From positions 1 through 64,000 of the forward strand of contig JAVBWA010000014.1 of NCBI GenBank assembly GCA_036677685.1: a DNA stretch of 64,000 bases, written 5' to 3'. The stretch comes from JAQUBU01 sp036677685. GTDB lineage: Bacteria; Bacillota; Syntrophomonadia; Syntrophomonadales; Syntrophomonadaceae. Below, one piece after another: positions 62,069-64,000 of the stretch. The notes under the pieces were generated by a model. That model worked only from the letters and a program-made list of their open reading frames with translations. It made no database searches and had not been told where the DNA came from. Each line of letters begins with the position of its first letter. The stretch's first letter is position 1. Position numbers and translations under genes: made by a program.

Positions 62069-62710
62069 ATGAAGTGCGTTATTTTTGCAAATGGTGAATA
62101 TGAAAAAATCGAAGCATATCATGAGGTAGTTGAGGCAGCCGATATTATTATTTGCGCGGACGGCGGGGCTAATTATGCCAGGGAGCTCGGGGTCAAGCCC
62201 GATTATATTATAGGCGACCTGGATTCCATATCCGCAGAGGTCAGGGAATATTATGCCGCTCAAAATGTAAAATACCAAAAATACCCGCGCCGCAAAGATT
62301 TTACCGATTTGCATCTAGCCTTAAGCCTGGCGAATAAATTGAAGGCCAGTGAAATAGTTTTGATCGGCAGTTTGGGAAAAAGGCTAGATCATACACTCTC
62401 AAATATTTACTGCGGGATAGAAACAGTGCAAAAAGGCAAGAAAGTTATGCATTATTCCCCGAGTTGTACGGTTTACCTGGTTACCGACTGCCTGCATTTA
62501 AGCGGTGAGGCCGGTGATCTGGTGTCAGTACTGGTCTTAAGTGAAAAAGCCACCGGGGTTTACGAGCGGGGTTTTGAGTATCCTCTGGAGGGTGTAGCCA
62601 TGGAAAACTGCAACCCGTTGGGTATATCCAATGTGCTGTGTACGGACTCCGGGGAAATCGGGCTGGATAGCGGCGTCCTGGCAGTATTTCATTACCGGAA
62701 GCAAAAATAA
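62069..62710 (+). CDS. thiN: Thiamine pyrophosphokinase
   Basis: A 213-residue protein: IICADGGANYARELGVKPDYIIGDLDSIS and the KYPRRKDFTDLHLAL and LIGSLGKRLDHTLSN blocks, all typical of thiamine pyrophosphokinase, which makes TPP from thiamine. The frame is open far upstream through the repeats, but GACAGGAGAAGAAAA before 62069 decides the start. Followed closely by cdaA. Confidence 0.92.
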   Translation: MKCVIFANGEYEKIEAYHEVVEAADIIICADGGANYARELGVKPDYIIGDLDSISAEVREYYAAQNVKYQKYPRRKDFTDLHLALSLANKLKASEIVLIGSLGKRLDHTLSNIYCGIETVQKGKKVMHYSPSCTVYLVTDCLHLSGEAGDLVSVLVLSEKATGVYERGFEYPLEGVAMENCNPLGISNVLCTDSGEIGLDSGVLAVFHYRKQK

Positions 62711-62732
62711 TTATTAGTTGGAGGAAGCTTAT

Positions 62733-63587
62733 TTGGATTTTAGTTTTTTATCCGGGATTTTTGCCAGCCCCTGGGATATAATTCGCAGTTTGCTGGACAT
62801 CGCTATAGTTGCATATGTATTATACCGCATCCTGCGCTGGATAAGCGGCACCCGGGCCGAGCAACTGCTCCGGGGTTTGCTTCTCTTGCTTTTGTTTTCG
62901 CTGGCTGCCAGCTATTTGCGCCTGGATATGGTCAAATGGCTGGTGGAAAAGGTATGGATAGTATTTGCCATCACTCTGCCCATCGTATTTCAGCCTGAAT
63001 TGCGCCGGCTTCTGGAACAAATCGGGCGCGGCAGTTTTTTTGCCCGTTCCAATATTGAAATGGAAGAATACGAGACCATAATTAATGAAATTGTTGATGC
63101 CTCCGCGGTTTTATCCCGTAATAAGGTAGGCGCGTTAATCATCTTCACCCGCGAAACCGGAATTGGCGAATATCTGGAAAGCGGGGTTTTCCTGGATTCA
63201 CTGGTCTCTTCAGGATTGCTGGTCAATATTTTTGTGCCCAACTCACCTCTGCATGATGGCGCCAGCGTAATCAGCGGGGGAAGGATAAAGAAAGCTGCGT
63301 GTTTCCTGCCTCTGAGCGATAACCCTCATCTGGACAAGGAACTGGGCACCCGCCACCGGGCAGGGTTGGGAATCACCGAGGTTTCGGATGCCCTGGCTTT
63401 AATCGTATCTGAAGAAACCGGAACCATATCGGTGGCCAAAGAAGGTCAGCTGCAGCGTTATTTGGATACCCGGAGCCTTAAGGAGCTTCTCCGCCAGGAG
63501 CTTTTGCTCCAGGAAAAATGGAGTGATACCATGCGAAGGAGGTGGTCTGGTGAGTTCAAGACCCCCGGCCAAAACGATCGGCCTTAA
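62733..63587 (+). CDS. cdaA: Diadenylate cyclase CdaA
   Basis: About 284 residues: two or three N-terminal helices (~10-80) then a DAC domain with the catalytic DGA motif (NSPLHDGASVISG) and RHR motif (GTRHRAGLG). It makes cyclic di-AMP at the membrane, which controls potassium and osmotic balance. The TTG at 62733 follows TTGGAGGAAGC; an in-frame TTG at 62718 overlaps that site. The next gene, cdaR, overlaps its 3' end by 38 bases. Confidence 0.93.
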   Translation: MDFSFLSGIFASPWDIIRSLLDIAIVAYVLYRILRWISGTRAEQLLRGLLLLLLFSLAASYLRLDMVKWLVEKVWIVFAITLPIVFQPELRRLLEQIGRGSFFARSNIEMEEYETIINEIVDASAVLSRNKVGALIIFTRETGIGEYLESGVFLDSLVSSGLLVNIFVPNSPLHDGASVISGGRIKKAACFLPLSDNPHLDKELGTRHRAGLGITEVSDALALIVSEETGTISVAKEGQLQRYLDTRSLKELLRQELLLQEKWSDTMRRRWSGEFKTPGQNDRP

Positions 63588-64000
63588 AGTTATATCCGTA
63601 ATATTTGCCGTGCTGTTGTGGCTTTATGTTGCTAATCAGGGTCAACTTACGGCCAGCCAGGATTCTCTGAAAGTACAACTGCAGTATCGGAATCTGAGCG
63701 AGGTCCTCAGTGTGAAAGGGCCGGAACAAGTTTATGTCAAGCTCTGGGGTACTGCACGTGAAAATCGTAATATAACAGCTTATGTCGATATGGCTGGACT
63801 CGGTCCAGGCAGCCACCGTATTCCGGTAAAAGTTGAGCCGGTGGCAGGGGTGATTTTAACCAGTGTCAGTCCCAAAGAAGTCGATGTCGTTATTAATAAA
63901 TTGAAGGAAGAAACTATTCCGGTAAAATCCATAATCACCCGCAATCCGCCATCTGATTATGAATTGCTGGATGTATTCATTGAGCCGGATAAATGCATGA
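63550..64000 (+). CDS. cdaR: YbbR-domain protein CdaR (3' end cut)
   Basis: A GTG start follows AAGGAGGTGGTCT, overlapping the cdaA end. The 150 residues in the window show one membrane helix (IGLKVISVIFAVLLWLYV) and YbbR-domain sequence (LPVQVQYRNLSE-type, PEQVYVKLWG, SVSPKEVDVVINK). The gene runs off the window. CdaR is the regulator partner of CdaA in most Firmicutes; glmM normally comes next. Confidence 0.9.
   Translation, partial: MSSRPPAKTIGLKVISVIFAVLLWLYVANQGQLTASQDSLKVQLQYRNLSEVLSVKGPEQVYVKLWGTARENRNITAYVDMAGLGPGSHRIPVKVEPVAGVILTSVSPKEVDVVINKLKEETIPVKSIITRNPPSDYELLDVFIEPDKCM

Overview
The window looks like chromosome from a spore-forming, anaerobic, fatty-acid-using Clostridia-type Firmicute, most plausibly near Syntrophomonadaceae. 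The evidence is a GerA/B/C spore-germination operon, a SpoIID-type lytic protein, S-layer-homology (SLH) surface proteins, strong AGGAGG-type ribosome sites with many TTG/GTG starts, and an acyl-CoA dehydrogenase/ETF/FixCX block typical of beta-oxidation in syntrophs. I see no rRNA, tRNA, CRISPR array or intact insertion sequence. The taxonomic placement is inference.

Region 1 (1-20.75 kb, all plus strand) is the most unusual part. It is a run of exported proteins built from a sulfite-oxidase/molybdopterin-type fold with a recurrent Y-S-x-I-N-x-W-P-x-K-K signature, usually followed by a chitobiase/beta-hexosaminidase C-terminal-like domain. Some copies add heme-interacting-type (DUF1533/Shr HID) domains, leucine-rich repeats, Ig-like domains or SLH anchors; others are lipoproteins. 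An ExbB/TolQ-like plus ExbD-like (DUF2149) pair sits inside the run. The run ends with an FMN-binding protein, a membrane-anchored single-domain protein, a NapH-type polyferredoxin and a tiny putative lipoprotein. My reading is a cell-surface uptake or redox system with its own proton-driven energiser and electron-transfer branch. The substrate is unknown; a metal, heme or tetrapyrrole is the best guess.

Region 2 (20.97-26.3 kb) holds an unrecognised Cys-tailed protein, a TrmO-like/FmdE-like fusion, a complete ECF-type transporter (S, A, A', T) and a wrecked second EcfT split by a small inversion. Region 3 (26.4-32.3 kb) has a sugar-nucleotidyltransferase, a BaiN/HI0933-type flavoprotein and a MoxR-VWA pair. 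Region 4 (32.3-39.1 kb) is the acyl-CoA block: enoyl-CoA hydratase, MarR regulator, acyl-CoA dehydrogenase, FixC, FixX, EtfB, EtfA. Region 5 (39.2-47.4 kb) has a deoxynucleoside kinase and a minus-strand gerB-gerC-gerA-gerB-gerC operon. Region 6 (47.6-64 kb) is housekeeping and signalling: CPBP protease, FmdB zinc ribbon, HAD hydrolase, ComFB, RNase HI, a YkgJ-type protein, a branched-chain amino-acid ABC transporter lacking livF, a DMT exporter, SpoIID, TrmL, a hybrid histidine kinase, a diguanylate cyclase, ferredoxin, thiamine pyrophosphokinase, CdaA and CdaR (cut by the window end).

From 25.8 kb onward the intergenic spaces carry about eleven copies of one 90-190 bp structured repeat, plus two smaller repeat families, one forming a perfect 94-nt palindrome. 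None of these is seen in the first 25 kb. Start sites below were chosen from ribosome-site spacing and often differ from the longest possible frame.
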